Shown here: positions 1 to 10,826 of the stretch, piece by piece
How positions within the stretch are numbered: the stretch's first letter is position 1
Layout: every line of letters starts with the position of its first letter
NCBI GenBank assembly: GCA_036346395.1
Contig: CM070596.1
Location: 24,652,177-24,716,176 of the forward strand
Length of the DNA: 64,000 nt
Reading direction: 5' to 3'
Source of the DNA: Hsuehochloa calcarea
Taxonomy: Eukaryota > Streptophyta > Magnoliopsida > Poales > Poaceae
Notes under the pieces: model-generated
Seen by the model: the letters and a program-made list of their open reading frames with translations, nothing else
What the model was told of the DNA's origin: nothing
Databases searched by the model: none
Made by a program: the position numbers and the translations under genes

Positions 1-9
1 GAACAGAAA

Positions 10-1185
10 TTGCATAAGCAAGTAAAAATGATTAAGAAGCAGGATATTATGATTGATAATTTGAACCTAGAAGTTGTTAGGCTTAAATCTATTAATCCTG
101 ATGATATTTGTGAATCCTGCACTAGCTTGTTTAATGACTTGACAAGCTTGAAATCTACTCATTCCTCTGTCACTAATCAACTTAAAGATGCTCTCGATGA
201 ACTAGAATCTCTCAAGTCTAGTGCTACTTGCTTAGATGCCATTTCACTTGATGTGACTGCCATGGAAGCTATTCCTTTAACTTGCTCAAATTGTGCTTTG
301 CTTGAATTAAAACTGGATAGTTCCTTAAAAGAATTGCAAAAATTTGATGCTAGTCACACTTGCTCTCATTGTAAGAATAACAAGATTAAGATGCAAGAGA
401 TGAAAGAAATGCTAGTTTACTCTAGAGTTGCATCTTGTGAAAATTGTCCCAAGCTTACAATTGAGATTGAAGCCTTAAACAAGACCCTTGAAGAAAAGGC
501 TAAAATTGAAAGATCCATGTCTTTTACTGCTTCTAAGAAAGTTATTGATTCTAACTCTTGTGCTTTAAATGCTGAAGTTGAAACCATGATTAATCAGATT
601 CAAGAGGCATTTAGAGTCAAATTTAAGGAGCAGTTGAATAGGATTAGAGAATCCTATTGTGTGTCTTGTGAGGCCTTCAAAGTGGAAGTGGCCCTTCTTA
701 AGAGTAAGAGCAATGAGGTAATCAAGTCTAGCAAGTGCACTAGATGTGAGGGTTTAATGAAAGAGAATGATTACCTCAAGGTGACTCTTGAGAAGTTTTC
801 AAGTGGGAAAAAGAAACTCAACATGATTCTTGATCAATCCAAGGTGAGCGTGAAAAATAGTGGTCTAGGTTTCAATCCCCTAGAGCATTCCAAGAAAAAC
901 CCACCTAGGATTGCTAGAGTTGTGAAGAATGATTTGTTTGAGCTAGAACCTCCTAAGCCATCCGGGGTTGTTTTCAAATCTGCTGGTTTTGCTCAAACTC
1001 TTTCTGGTAAGAAAGGTGCTTTCACTCATTCTGTACAGACCTCTCAAAAGGTCCAGTACCATTGCACCTTCTGCAAGAAAGAAGGCCATCTTGTTGAGTT
1101 CCTTAGGAGAGCAAAACTTGAGAGAAAAGAGAGGATGAGCGCCCCGAGATCCATTAGAGGAGTCCCTTCTCGGTGTAGTCTCTAG
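10..1185 (+). pseudogene. copia Gag, coiled-coil and zinc-knuckle part (partial)
   Basis: Open for 391 codons, but the true N-terminus lies upstream of the window. Residues 1-270 are a heptad-rich, Lys/Glu/Leu-rich coiled coil containing six CxxC pairs, at about residues 34, 92, 118, 143, 217 and 243. A CCHC zinc knuckle starts at C352 (C-TF-C-KKEG-H), but the final Cys is lost: VEFL stands where the related copies in this window show IEFC. Gag binds genomic RNA and builds the virus-like particle. The frame then runs into unrelated residues and stops at 1183-1185. The CxxC spacing resembles that of the minus-strand Gag copies at 36-44 kb. Confidence 0.85.
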
Positions 1186-2110
1186 AGCTAGGCGGCACTG
1201 CTTATCGCACCACACATAGGCCTAGATTTGTAGAGAACTTTGTAGACTCTTTTGGTGGGTCTAGGCGTGTTGGATTAGGACATCGTGAGGAGAGACCACG
1301 GGTAGCACCTAGACAGGGGAGTATCGATCTTTTGGTAGATCGTTTGGAGAGGTCTAGGTGGTTCTCATGTGCATCCTTATGATTTTATTCTGATCATGTT
1401 TCGCTATTTCATCTTTGCTCCCGGACATCGTGCTTCTCAAGATCTTGGATTCCTCGATCATTTATCACTAACCTTGATCTTGAGGCACGGATGTTTTTCG
1501 ATTGTGCTTTTAGGTCCGTCGTGCGAGGAAGGAGGACATATGGCTTGTTGACTCGGGTGTTCTCGACATATGACCGAGATTCTAGATGGTTCTCCTCCTC
1601 ACACGTGCATCCCAACGAATTGATCACATTTGGGGATGCTTCTACCGGACCGTGATCGCAAAAGGCACTGTGCGCATCAACGACAAGTTCATGCTAAAAG
1701 GCGTCGCTTTGGTAAGTAAGTCGAGGTATAATCTTCTATCTGTTTCTCACCGCTTGATGAGGGTCTAGAAGTGAGGTTTAAGAGAGGTGAGTGTAGAGTT
1801 CTAGATTCCTCGGGTGAGCTTGTTTTGAGATCTCAGATTTGAGAAGATCTTACGTGCAAATTTCAAGATGTCTTGATTTCAGATCCTAGGTGTCTTGTAG
1901 CCTCGATTCTCATGACCTTGTTTTGTGGCATCGTAGACTTGGGCATATAGGTTTTGATCATTTGTCTAGAGTCATTGCAAGGACTTGATTAGAGGTTTGC
2001 CCAGTCAAGGTCATTAGAGATCTTGTGTGCTCACCCTATAGACATGGTAAGATGGTGTGCGCTTCCCATCCACCTCTTACTTTGGTAATGGTAGTGGACC
2101 GTGACAACTT
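1186..2110 (+). pseudogene. copia protease and GAG-pre-integrase remnant
   Basis: The aspartic-protease signature WLVDSG is readable at about 1540-1557. The following CSRHMTG segment is lost to a frameshift. From about 1660 to 1770, KGTVRINDKFMLKGVALVSKSRYNLLSV matches the GAG-pre-integrase region of the better-preserved copy at 42370-42840. Several frameshifts prevent a continuous frame. I place no precise boundaries. Confidence 0.7.
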
Positions 2111-3037
2111 CTTCACTTAGATCTGATTGGTCCTTCTAGAGTTGATCATTTGGTGGGAAATGGTATATCTTTGGTGGTTGTGGATGATTACTCCAGGTAT
2201 CCATGGGTTTATTTTCTTGCTTCTAAGGACGAAGCATTTGGATTCTTTAGAGATTTGGTCCTTAGAATTTTGTTGATATACCGGAGCTTTGAGAGCCATT
2301 AGGAGTGACAATGGGATGAGTTCAAGAATTCTTCTTTTCTACCTTCCGCACCGATAGGGAATTGAGCATCGTTTTCTTCTCCTAGAGTTTCTCAGCAGAA
2401 TGGTGTTGTAGAAAGGAAGAACAGAACCCTTATAGAGATGGCTCGGACCATGCTAGATGAGCATTCTACTCCTAGGAGATTTTGGGCTGAGGCGATCTCT
2501 ACTGCTTGTTATATCTCCAATAGGGTTTTCTTGAGATCTGTGGTTGGGAAGACCTCTTATGAGCTTAGATTTGGTCATTCTCCCAAAGTCTCTCATTTCA
2601 AGATTTTTGGTTGCAAGTGCTTCATTCTTAAACATGGCAACCTTGATAAATTTGAGTCTAGATGTTTTGATGGCATATTTCTTGGATATCCTGCTCATTC
2701 TCGTGGCTATCGTGTTTTTAATGTTGATACTAACAAAATTGTTGAAACTTGCGAAGTCACTTTTGATGAGGCTAGTCCTGGTACTAGACCCGATGATTGG
2801 CACACGAGTTCTGAAACTCAAAAAAGCATCTTCGTCGATGATGACTCTGAGGATGAAGAAACAAACCATCCTCCTGCTACCTCTGAGAGGGGTGGAGAGC
2901 CTGCTACTACTACTTCAGTGTCAGTTGAGCAGCCTCCTCCTATCCCCACCGACGATCTGAGTGGCTCTGTTCCTACCTCCACAACACATGGGGTAGAGGC
3001 CACTTCTGCACCAGGAGCACCTCTTCGCATCAAATGA
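2111..3037 (+). pseudogene. copia integrase (rve core plus C-terminal extension), broken
   Basis: Core fragments are readable across frames: DDYSRYPWVYFLASKDEAFGF near 2185-2240, GALRAIRSDNG near 2285-2315, then QQNGVVERKNRT with the catalytic Glu near 2395-2430. An open stretch from 2438 to 3037 continues with MARTMLDEHSTPRRFWAEA and the copia-typical IFLGYPAHSRGYRVFN. The C-terminal part is acidic and Thr/Pro-rich, as in copia integrase tails. Integrase inserts the element's cDNA. At least two frameshifts lie upstream of 2438. Confidence 0.85.
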
Positions 3038-3056
3038 CAACATCCACTGAAAGCGG

Positions 3057-4440
3057 ATGATTGGGGATCTTCAAGAGCGAGTCACTCGCTCCAGGTTTAT
3101 TTCTCCTGATTCTCATGCACCTTCTGCCTTTGTCGCCTCTTTTGAACCCCGAGATATCACCCATGCCTTATCTGATGCCTCTTGGGTCAATGCCATGCAT
3201 GAAGAGCTTGAAAATTTCGAAAGAAACAAAGTCTGGTTTTTAGTTGAGCGACCTTCTGATTCTCATGTTATTGGAAAAAATGGGTTTTTAAAAATAAGCA
3301 AAGTGGGGATGGATTGTTTGTTCGCATAATAAGGCTAGACTTGTAGCTCAAGGTTATTCCAGTGCAGGGGCTTAGATTTTGAGGAGACCTTTGCTCCAAA
3401 TAGCTAGATTGGAGGCCATTCGCATTCTTTTAGCATTTGCAACATCCAAAGGTTTCAAGCTTTTTCAAATGGATGTTAAAAGTGCTTTCTTGAATGGCTT
3501 CATAGAAGAAGAGGTCTTTGTCAAGCAACCTCTGGTTTTGAAAATCAAAATTCCCTAATCATGTTTTTAAACTCTCTAAAGCCTGTATGGATTGAAACAA
3601 GCTCCTAGAGCTTGGTATGTGAGCTTAAGAGTTTCGCTTGAAAATGATTTCAAAATGGGAATGGTTGATAAAACCTTGTTCACTCTCGTGCATGGCGGTG
3701 ATTTCTTGTTGGTTGATTTATGTGGATGATATTATATTCGGTGGTTCCTCTCATGCTTTGGTGTCTAGATTTTGATTCAATGAGCGGTGAGTTTGAGATG
3801 AGCATGATGGGAGAGTCGACATTCTTCCTTGGCCTACAAATCAAGCAAGCGAAAGAAGGCACCTTCGTTCACCAAAGTAAGTATACAAAGGACCTTCTTG
3901 GCGCTTCAATATGGGAAGCGAGAGGCCAATGTTTACTCCCATTGCTACAACCACCGTCTTTGGACCACGATGAGGATGGAGAGTCCGTGGACCGGAAGGA
4001 GTACCGCAGATATGATTGGCTCCCTCCTCTATCTTACAAATCGAGGTAGGACATACAATTCGCCGTATGTGCATGCGCTCGCTTCGAGCTTCCTCGTGCT
4101 TCTCATCGTCAAGCGATCGCGCATCTTGTGTATCTTCAAGATACGCTTGACTTTGGACTCTGGTATTCTTCTTCTTGGCTCTTTCAATTCGAGCATTTTC
4201 TCGATCTTGATTTCACGGTGTAGAGTCGATAGGAAAAGTACTTCCGCACTTGTCATTTCTTGGGCACATCTCTTGTTTCTTGGTCTTCTAGAAAGCAGTC
4301 TTACATTGCCTGATCTACCGAGGCCGAGTATCTAGTGCGCTTGATTGGTTGCTCTCGAGTTCTCTGGATTTTGTCCACGCCGGGACTATGGGTTATCTTT
4401 GGGAAGTGTTCCTCTTTTACGTGACAACACTACGCAATTA
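3057..4440 (+). pseudogene. copia reverse transcriptase and RNase H, broken
   Basis: The RT begins with DASWVNAMHEELENFERNKVW (about 3170-3240). It continues as LFQMDVKSAFLNGF (about 3460-3505) and the catalytic YVDDIIFGGSS (about 3718-3750). The thumb region EMSMMGESTFFLGLQIKQAK lies at about 3795-3855. RNase H pieces include VDRKSTS near 4222 and STAEAEY near 4315 in scrambled frames. Multiple indels interrupt the reading frame, so no functional product is expected. Confidence 0.85.
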
Positions 4441-6031
4441 ATATTGCCAAAACCCGAGTGCAACATTCCGGACTAAACACATTGACATTCGATTTCATTT
4501 TTCGAGAGACCATGTTGAGAAAGGTGATGTTGTGCTTCACTTTGTAGAGTCCGAGCAACAGCTTATGATATTTTCACTCGGGCTCTTGACTCTTCGCGTT
4601 TCTTCGCTGCGGGGAGAGTTAGGGTTATTAGTCCTATTGGGCTGTTTTGAGGGGAAGTTTTTTTTTCATTCATTGTATCATAATGCATGTTTCAATTCAT
4701 TTGTCTTGCATTGTATAATAAAATTAGTGGAGCTTTGATTATTATCCTAGTATGACTTGATTTCATCTTCTATACCTTGTCATATCAAGTGATAGTCTGC
4801 TAGACTTCTTTTATGGCTCTTCGTGTTTGGCTTAGCTTTTGCCTCGCTAGCTTTATATCTGTGAGCAAATTGAATCAAATCATGTCTTGTTGGATCTTGT
4901 GACTAGTTTTGCTCTAGTGATCCTCTTATGATTCTTGCCATGTCTTACAGGTTGAATTGAGTCTTGAACTTATTTTGAGATGAAAAATGAGCTTTTTATC
5001 TTATTAAGTCAAGCAAATGAAAAATGAGATTTTCTGTGCGAAAAAACTAATCTCACCAATCCTTTCTCATGAGACGGCTTGCCATTGCACTAGGCATGAA
5101 CTCAGGGGGAGTTTTGGATGACCTAGATCATTCTTTTAAGCTTATCGCTTGAGATGGTCACGGCAAGGCTTGAGATCTAGCACAGCAAAAAAAAGGGAAA
5201 AATTGCCCAAAAAGGGCTAAGTGCTTGAGCTTTGCTTCAAAAGAACTTTCTTAATGCTCAAAATGCCTCAATTCTTGTTTTGAGTCTCTTTTTACTTATA
5301 GACATGGCTTGACTCATTTTTGGTTGCCTTGAGTGAATCTATGATATTGAGCAACTCTTCATGTTTTTAATTCTGTTAATCTCAGATTGCTGCTATCTTG
5401 TTTTTAGCTTTGCAGTACATGTTCTGCCATGATTGAATATAGCGTCCACTCTTTATATGGCTTGGTATAATACTTGTACTGTCTTCATGTATAATAGTTA
5501 TGGCTCCTTTTTACTAAGTTCAAAAATAAAGTCATTCCTTCATGCTCTTTCTTTTTCATGCATCTTGATGAATTCATTGTCAAAGGGGGAGAAAGATTGT
5601 GAAGAAAATGATGTTGGAGCTTTTGGTCTCATACTTAAGGTTTAATATATAAGAACTTCATAAAATAAAAAAATTGAACCTTTTGAAAATTTGTGATCAT
5701 AGTGAGTTGAGTTTTATGGTTCTATTACCTTTTCCTGATTTCACTTGCAATTGAAGAAGACTCACAATGATCAAAGGTCAAATAGAACAATTGTCTTTCT
5801 TTTGGACCTAAGTGAGATTTTTGGCTACTTTCTGGAAATTGAATCCCCTTGTGCTTTCATTGCCTTATCTCACTTGTTTATACTATTCTGAAGCCAGCTT
5901 GGTCGGTTCCTATGCTGTTTCTTGCTTTTGGACCAAGTTGTGTCTTTATGCGAAAATGGCGATTTTTTACTTTTCATTTCGAAAAACCACATTTTCTTGA
6001 AAATTGCCAATGTGTTCATCAAGGGGGAGAT
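4441..6031 (+). other. Non-coding 3' region of the copia element, between RNase H and 3' LTR
   Basis: About 1.6 kb with no credible gene, AT-rich. It contains several purine runs of the form GGGGGAG (near 5105, 5585 and 6023); the last is the polypurine tract next to the LTR. The minus-strand copies keep an equivalent long stretch (24589-26430 and 28924-33180), so this is a normal part of the family. Confidence 0.7.
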
Positions 6032-7905
6032 TGTGGATATCGTGAGGATATGTGCACGATCTCAGGATGATGAGTCAATTAGCAATGGCGTTGTTGGTTT
6101 GCAAAATCTCGCGTTTGGGTTTGCTTCAGGTGTCGGACCACAAAGTGGTCGGCCGGCGGTGTCGGTGATCGACCACTGTGGAGGAGTCCGACCGGCCATG
6201 GTGGCGGTCCGACCCATAAAATGAAAATGGGTTTTGAGCCGAGCCAAAAATAGGTTGTGTAGGCAAGTGAGGAGTCTCTGGATGTGGTCCCATCATTTTG
6301 GAGCTCCCATCAAAAGTTCTATTCGTTTGAAAATTCCGAAGGTTTGAATTTTGAGTTGAAAATTTGGCTAAGTCCTTTGGACCGGTCCGACCGCAGATTG
6401 TGGGAGCGGTCGATCAAGATGAATCGGTCGGACCGCCACGTGGGGCGATCGACCGCAATGGCTTGAAGGTTAGCCAAGTGTTGCATTGTTGTGTATTGAC
6501 TGTGTATATTGTATGAACTTCAATGCTTTATTGTTGTATATTGCATTGCGGAATCGAGCGTGGGTCAAGTTGTGAAGAACTTGTTCCGGAAGCGGTTTGT
6601 TTGTCTATTCTTTGTAAAGTGGCTTGCGTGTCAACGGCGTCAGCGGTGAGTGGATCGGGACTACGCTTGGAGAGCTGAGGTCCAGAACGATCAGGGATAC
6701 CGGGTGGTCGTGTGACACAAGCATGGTGCGAATGGGCAAGATGGATCGAGCGGGTGGTTCGATGCAATTTGGTTGGATCGGCGGTGCGGATATCGGTGCG
6801 AGTCTCGGGAGGTTCGATGGGATTCGGACAAGAGAGGCTTGGCGCGCGATGAGAACCGCTGATCAACCTACACGTGGTGAAGCAGGCGATTGCTTCAAGA
6901 GTTATTTGTGTGTGGGTCCCATGTGTAAGTGACCCCAAAAAGGAAACCCTAGCTCTCTAGTATAAATAGGAAGGGGGGAGATGGAAAACCTCTAAGCATT
7001 CATTTTAGCCCCTTCTTCCTTTTCTAGGGTTTGGAGGAGAGGAGAGGAGAACTAGGGTTTGGAGTGTGCTCCTTGTTGAGCTCTTGCCCTCCTTGTTGGA
7101 GAGGCTTTGTAAGCATCTTGTGTGACTGAACATTCTTGTGATGCTCAATTGAAAGATCGTTTGCTCCCTTTTGTGTTCTTCTCCCTTTTGGATGATTTTG
7201 GTGCTTCCTTGATTCAAAGGTTCATGCTTGGTCTCTTGGCCTACTTTATCTTGCTTTGATGTGTGGGATTACTCCTAAAGTCATCTAGATCATCAACTCC
7301 CCACAAGCAAGTCTTGAATCAAGATTTTCACATTTCTAGGGTTTGTGCACTTCTTTGGTAAAATCTCGAGAGATCGATTCTGCGAAGTGGATCTGACGGA
7401 TCGTCGCTAGAAATAGGTCTCTAATATCATTAGGGAGGTGTGCTCGAAATTTGGTCAAGTTTTATTGGTTGAATCAAAAGTTGGATCAAATTTCGTTTTG
7501 GATTTGGGTGGAGTTTTTCAGTACTGGACTCTACCGGTCCGACCGGTCTTTGAACGGCGGTCCGACCGCCGTGTATTGAGACCATTGGTGTGCGGGTCGA
7601 ACCGTTGTCCACCGTCCGACCGCCGATTAGTTGTCGGTCGGATCATTGGTTGACCGTCGGTCCGACCGCCGTGGTAGCCGGTCGACCTTGATGCCGATGA
7701 AGGAACAAAGTGAGTTCTTTTCTCCGTTTGTGTCGTGTGGTTGAGGGGTTTATCAAATCCAACACAAGGCTTCCGTTGTGTGCTTACTGATATTCTTAGC
7801 TTTCATAGCTAAATGAGTAAAGTTCGTGTTGGTTTTTGTTTTAGGCGAGAAAGTTTTGAAAGCGCCTATTCACCCCCCCCCCCTAGTCGCCTTTCCGGTC
7901 CTACA
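6032..7905 (+). repeat. 3' LTR of the left copia element
   Basis: It begins TGTGGATATCG directly after the polypurine tract AAGGGGGAGATTG and ends CTTTCCGGTCCTACA. Start and end match the boundaries independently fixed by TSDs for the minus-strand copies: TGTGGATTTC at one end and TCGGTCCAACA at the other. Length is 1,874 bp. It carries clusters of the palindrome GGTCGGACC/GGTCCGACC near 6140-6200, 6380-6450 and 7530-7680, a TATA box at 6961, and C-rich sequence at 7871-7883. Confidence 0.85.
6961..6968 (+). promoter_or_regulatory. TATA box of the copia LTR
   Basis: TATAAATA sits mid-LTR after CTCTAG, where a core promoter and U3/R boundary are expected. The four minus-strand LTR copies have CTATAAATAGG at the equivalent place (RC near 23721, 28039, 39531 and 46078). 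Confidence 0.7.
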
Positions 7906-8434
7906 GCTCTTATATGGTAAAAAACTATTAAGCATCAGATAAGTAGAGTTCCATCCTACCAGCATGTCTAGACTAAACTTTCTTGGACATACACCCATCA
8001 CCCTACTGAAGTTCTTATATGTTGCTATTCTTACGTTAGAATTATTCAAGAAAGAAGTCACATCGCGAAAAGTTTTAATATATGGACTCAACCTCTTCAA
8101 ATCATATTTAACTATAAGGTTAATAATATGACAAGCACAATGCTGCTGTAGCAAGAAGGAATCAGCGTATGTACTCAACACTGGAATAAGAATATCTATG
8201 GCCCAAGAGTTTGAAACAGCATTATCTAAAGTAATTGAGAATAATTTGTCTATAAGACCAAAGTCTTCCACGACTTTGATAATACAGTCTGCAATATTCT
8301 CACCCGTATGTGCTACATCAATTAATTTCAAACATATAATTCTTTTTTCTATTATCCAGTCGTCATTAACATAATGAGCAACTACACTAAGATAATCATC
8401 CCTAGCCCGACCACTCCATCTGTCCGAGGTCAGG
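7906..8434 (-). pseudogene. hAT transposase catalytic fragment
   Basis: The minus strand reads TSDRWSGRARDDYLSVVAHY, which contains the first hAT catalytic Asp. Next come LIDVAHTGENIADCI, SITLDNAVSN (second catalytic Asp region), QQHCACHIINLIVK (the hAT Cys/His motif) and VGWNSTYLML. These are standard landmarks of BED-type hAT transposases, whose role is cut-and-paste transposition. The frame runs unbroken from about 8434 to 7906 and then fuses with LTR sequence, so the dimerisation C-terminus is missing. No start codon belongs to it, because upstream exons are degenerate. Confidence 0.88.
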
Positions 8435-8644
8435 GGCCACCAAAAATGTGCACATACTAAATAGTTCTATTATTTTATTACGGCGTTCATTGTAGTATTT
8501 TACTAGATCCCTAGTTGTTGTCTATCTAGAAACAATAAAAAATATAATATTATGTGTAGTCCTAATGTAATTTTGAAAAGCAACAGACTCCCCAAAGCCT
8601 AACAGTAAATCCTAAAAAGCAATTAAATGACAGAGAGATTGACA

Positions 8645-9064
8645 AACTACCTCAGGATCGTAGTCCCAGCTACATACCGTACCGTCGGGGTTGTACTACA
8701 GATACGTCTGCCTCATCACCAATCCTTGCTTGGCCTTATATTTTATAGCATGTCTAAGCAAGTGTCTCATTCCACATGTAGACCTTGCAGGCAATTCATT
8801 GCGATAAATTTTGCAAATATCATATGGTAACTCATTTCCCTATGTGTCTTGCTTGGTTGTCCTGTCGAAATTCTCCCATACTCCCGATGTAGACGACCTA
8901 GACCACTTTGCCCCGGTGGTCACCGACGTAGATGCTGTCGTGAAGCCTGATGACGGCACTCCGCCTTGCCCTTCTGGTTGGCTTCACGCAATTGCCTCCA
9001 TAGACGCAATTTCCTCCAGTGAAAGTACGTAATCACTAAGAGCAAAGCTGTCGTAACTATCCAT
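8645..9064 (-). pseudogene. hAT transposase N-terminal BED-finger exon, degenerate
   Basis: The minus-strand start ATG is at 9062-9064 (MDSYDSFALSDYVLS). The frame has a stop after SMEAIA, then continues GVWENFDRTTKQDT and RNELPARSTCGMRHLLRHA. The BED zinc finger needs two Cys, then His and Cys/His. Here one Cys of the first pair and the last ligand are replaced, so metal binding is unlikely. It aligns through its whole length with the plus-strand copy at 16591-17068. Confidence 0.75.
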
Positions 9065-9429
9065 AACAAAAACTATAAAATCAAAACTAACAATATTATT
9101 ACTTTTATCTTAACATAACAAGTACTAACAATAAAAGTATGCAAAAAATAGGATTTTGCCTCTTTGTTGACTTGCTACCGAAAATTGAATTTTCCAAATT
9201 TTGGTAACGTTTTTCTTGAATTTTGCCAAATTATCTCACAACGAATTTAAATTTGCACGCCAGAATTTGAAAGAGAGATTGTGGAATGGATAGGTGCTAA
9301 ATGAGAGCGGATATGGTGGCTATGTATAGAAAAAAAATGGATTTTCTGATTTTTTTTTTCTATTTTTAAAGAGCCAAACAGTAAAAAAAAACCAAACAAA
9401 AACGCCAACAGCCGGATTTTAGTCGGGCT

Positions 9430-9900
9430 GTGTCGTGCCCACAAGCCCGCCTGCCCGACTCCACTTTTCCCCCGCCCGGCTGCCTATTGCGTCACTACCA
9501 CTGCCAGCCCATTGCGGTACTACCACTACCACTGCCGAATGCGGTGCGGCCTACCTCCATGCTAGCACCACCCTCCACGCCGGCACCACCCCCTCCCCGC
9601 CGGCACCGCCCAACCCTCCTCCTCCCTCTTCTCCCTCCTCCTCCCTCTTCTCCCTTCGCTCCGCCCACCGGCACCTCCTTGCCCTCCTCTTCCTCTCCTC
9701 CTCCCTCCCGGCCTTGTCCTCCCTCCGCGCCAGCAACCAGTGCTACCCCACCCCGCCCTCCTCTTCCCCTCCTTCCTCCACACCGGCCCTTCTTCCTCCG
9801 CGTTGGCAGAGCCCCGCCCTCCTCTCTTCCCGGCCTAGCTCACCGGCTACCTCCCTCGACCGGTCAACCCCTCCGCACGCATACCACGGGGTGACGGCCC
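9430..9900 (-). repeat. Strand-asymmetric GC-rich polypurine/polypyrimidine leader of hAT-1
   Basis: The plus strand is almost entirely C/T with runs of CTCCTCC and CTTCTCCC, so the minus (transposase-sense) strand is GA-rich. Pro/Ser/Thr-rich open frames here are composition artefacts. The matching GA-rich leader of hAT-2 lies at about 15690-16010 on the plus strand. Confidence 0.7.
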
Positions 9901-10029
9901 AGGCACGGGCCAAGCTATCGTGTTGTGCCGATCCAACCCATAAACAGCACGGGTTGTGCCGTGTTTGGACCAAGCCAACAGTATCATACCTCGAGCCGGC
10001 CTGGCAGGCAACCCATGTGGCCAACTCTA

Positions 10030-10826
10030 GTTGACACATGCAAAGCAATTTTTAAAGTTCATAATTTAGAATATTGGTACAGTAACTCTTGTGGAATTAT
10101 ATAAGATTCGAAATCGATTGAAATTTAATATTTTTGTCATTGGATTCCACGTGCAAATTAACTAGTTCTCCAAAAGACTTACAGTTTTATGGCACGGACG
10201 TAGAGCTGCTTTTTGTATGTTAAGATTTATGTTCTACATTGGGACAAAGGTTTGGAGCATTTTAGGAATTCCCAACATGCCTGAGCTTCTGGTAAAAACA
10301 ACAGAAAAATTTTGTGCACCCCATCTCAGCATTTCCGCGAAGGGGTCATGGTCCACCGAGAATATCTCGAAAAAAAAACTTGTTTTAAAAAAATTAGAAA
10401 AAAGGAAACCATAAGGTCACCTCCATGCGAAGGCTACCAAACTTGGGGATACATATGCTCCTTCCATGCAAGAAAGGCACAATAAACGCGACCGAGACGG
10501 CCGTGAAACACTGACCACGCACGCTACATACACAACCTCACAAGCGGCAACCTACGCTTAACTCCGTGCACTCAGCAATTAGTTCGAACCCCACATTTAC
10601 TTATTCTTTAGCATCGCTTGGGATATATACTCCGGTGCAAGGAAGAAAAGAAAGCCCTGATTGCTAAATCTACCTTTCCTTTACTTCCCCAGCTAGCTAG
10701 CTAGCTAGCTTCCTGACTCCCTGCTTAGCCATCTTGGTCGCTTGCCCCATAAAACAAACCAATGCAAATGCATAGTACTTCCATCTGAATTCCTACTTCA
10801 AAGCTTGCCTCCTGTGTGCAGCTCCA
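10030..10826. other. Upstream region of the first paralogue
   Basis: No gene is visible. It begins with the probable 8 bp hAT target-site copy GTTGACAC (10030-10037). It carries a TATA-like GGATATATACTCC near 10620 and an (AGCT)5 microsatellite at 10691-10710, and leads into the start codon at 10827. The promoter assignment is inference only. Confidence 0.5.
10691..10710. repeat. (AGCT)5 microsatellite
   Basis: Five perfect AGCT units, each self-complementary, about 116 bp upstream of the paralogue 1 start codon and so possibly within its 5' UTR. Confidence 0.9.

Larger units (their letters stand above)
1..7905 (+). mobile_element. SIRE/Maximus-like Ty1/copia retrotransposon, decayed, 5' end outside window
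   Basis: Domains run in copia order on the plus strand: coiled-coil Gag (10-1185), protease remnant near 1535, integrase (about 2110-3037), reverse transcriptase (about 3057-3910), RNase H (about 4010-4440), a long non-coding 3' region, and a 3' LTR (6032-7905). Integrase before reverse transcriptase is diagnostic of copia. The long Gag coiled coil and the long 3' untranslated stretch fit the SIRE/Maximus lineage; that lineage call is inference. The 5' LTR and Gag N-terminus lie outside the window. Frameshifts and stops break every polyprotein segment, so the element is not autonomous. Its 3' LTR abuts a hAT transposase relic, which it interrupts. Confidence 0.9.
7906..10029 (-). mobile_element. 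hAT transposon relic 1 (BED/RICESLEEPER-like)
   Basis: The 5' terminus on the minus strand is TAGAGTTGGCC at 10029. The related element at 15465 starts TAGAGGTGGCT. From there leftward come a GA-rich (minus strand) leader at 9430-9900, a degenerate BED-domain exon (about 8645-9064) and a hAT transposase fragment (7906-8434). The 3' part is cut off by the copia LTR ending at 7905. The 0.9 kb 5' leader and N-terminal exon are recognisably homologous to 16.3-17.06 kb on the other strand. Confidence 0.8.

Noticed and set aside
6624..6938. 102-136 codon frames in the left copia LTR
   Set aside because: Located between LTR ends and not conserved in the other four LTR copies.
9430..10048. Pro/Ser/Thr-rich open frames of up to 199 codons on plus, and Gly/Arg-rich frames on minus
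   Set aside because: They overlie the low-complexity polypyrimidine leader of hAT-1. No domain or start context, and open in several frames at once because of composition.
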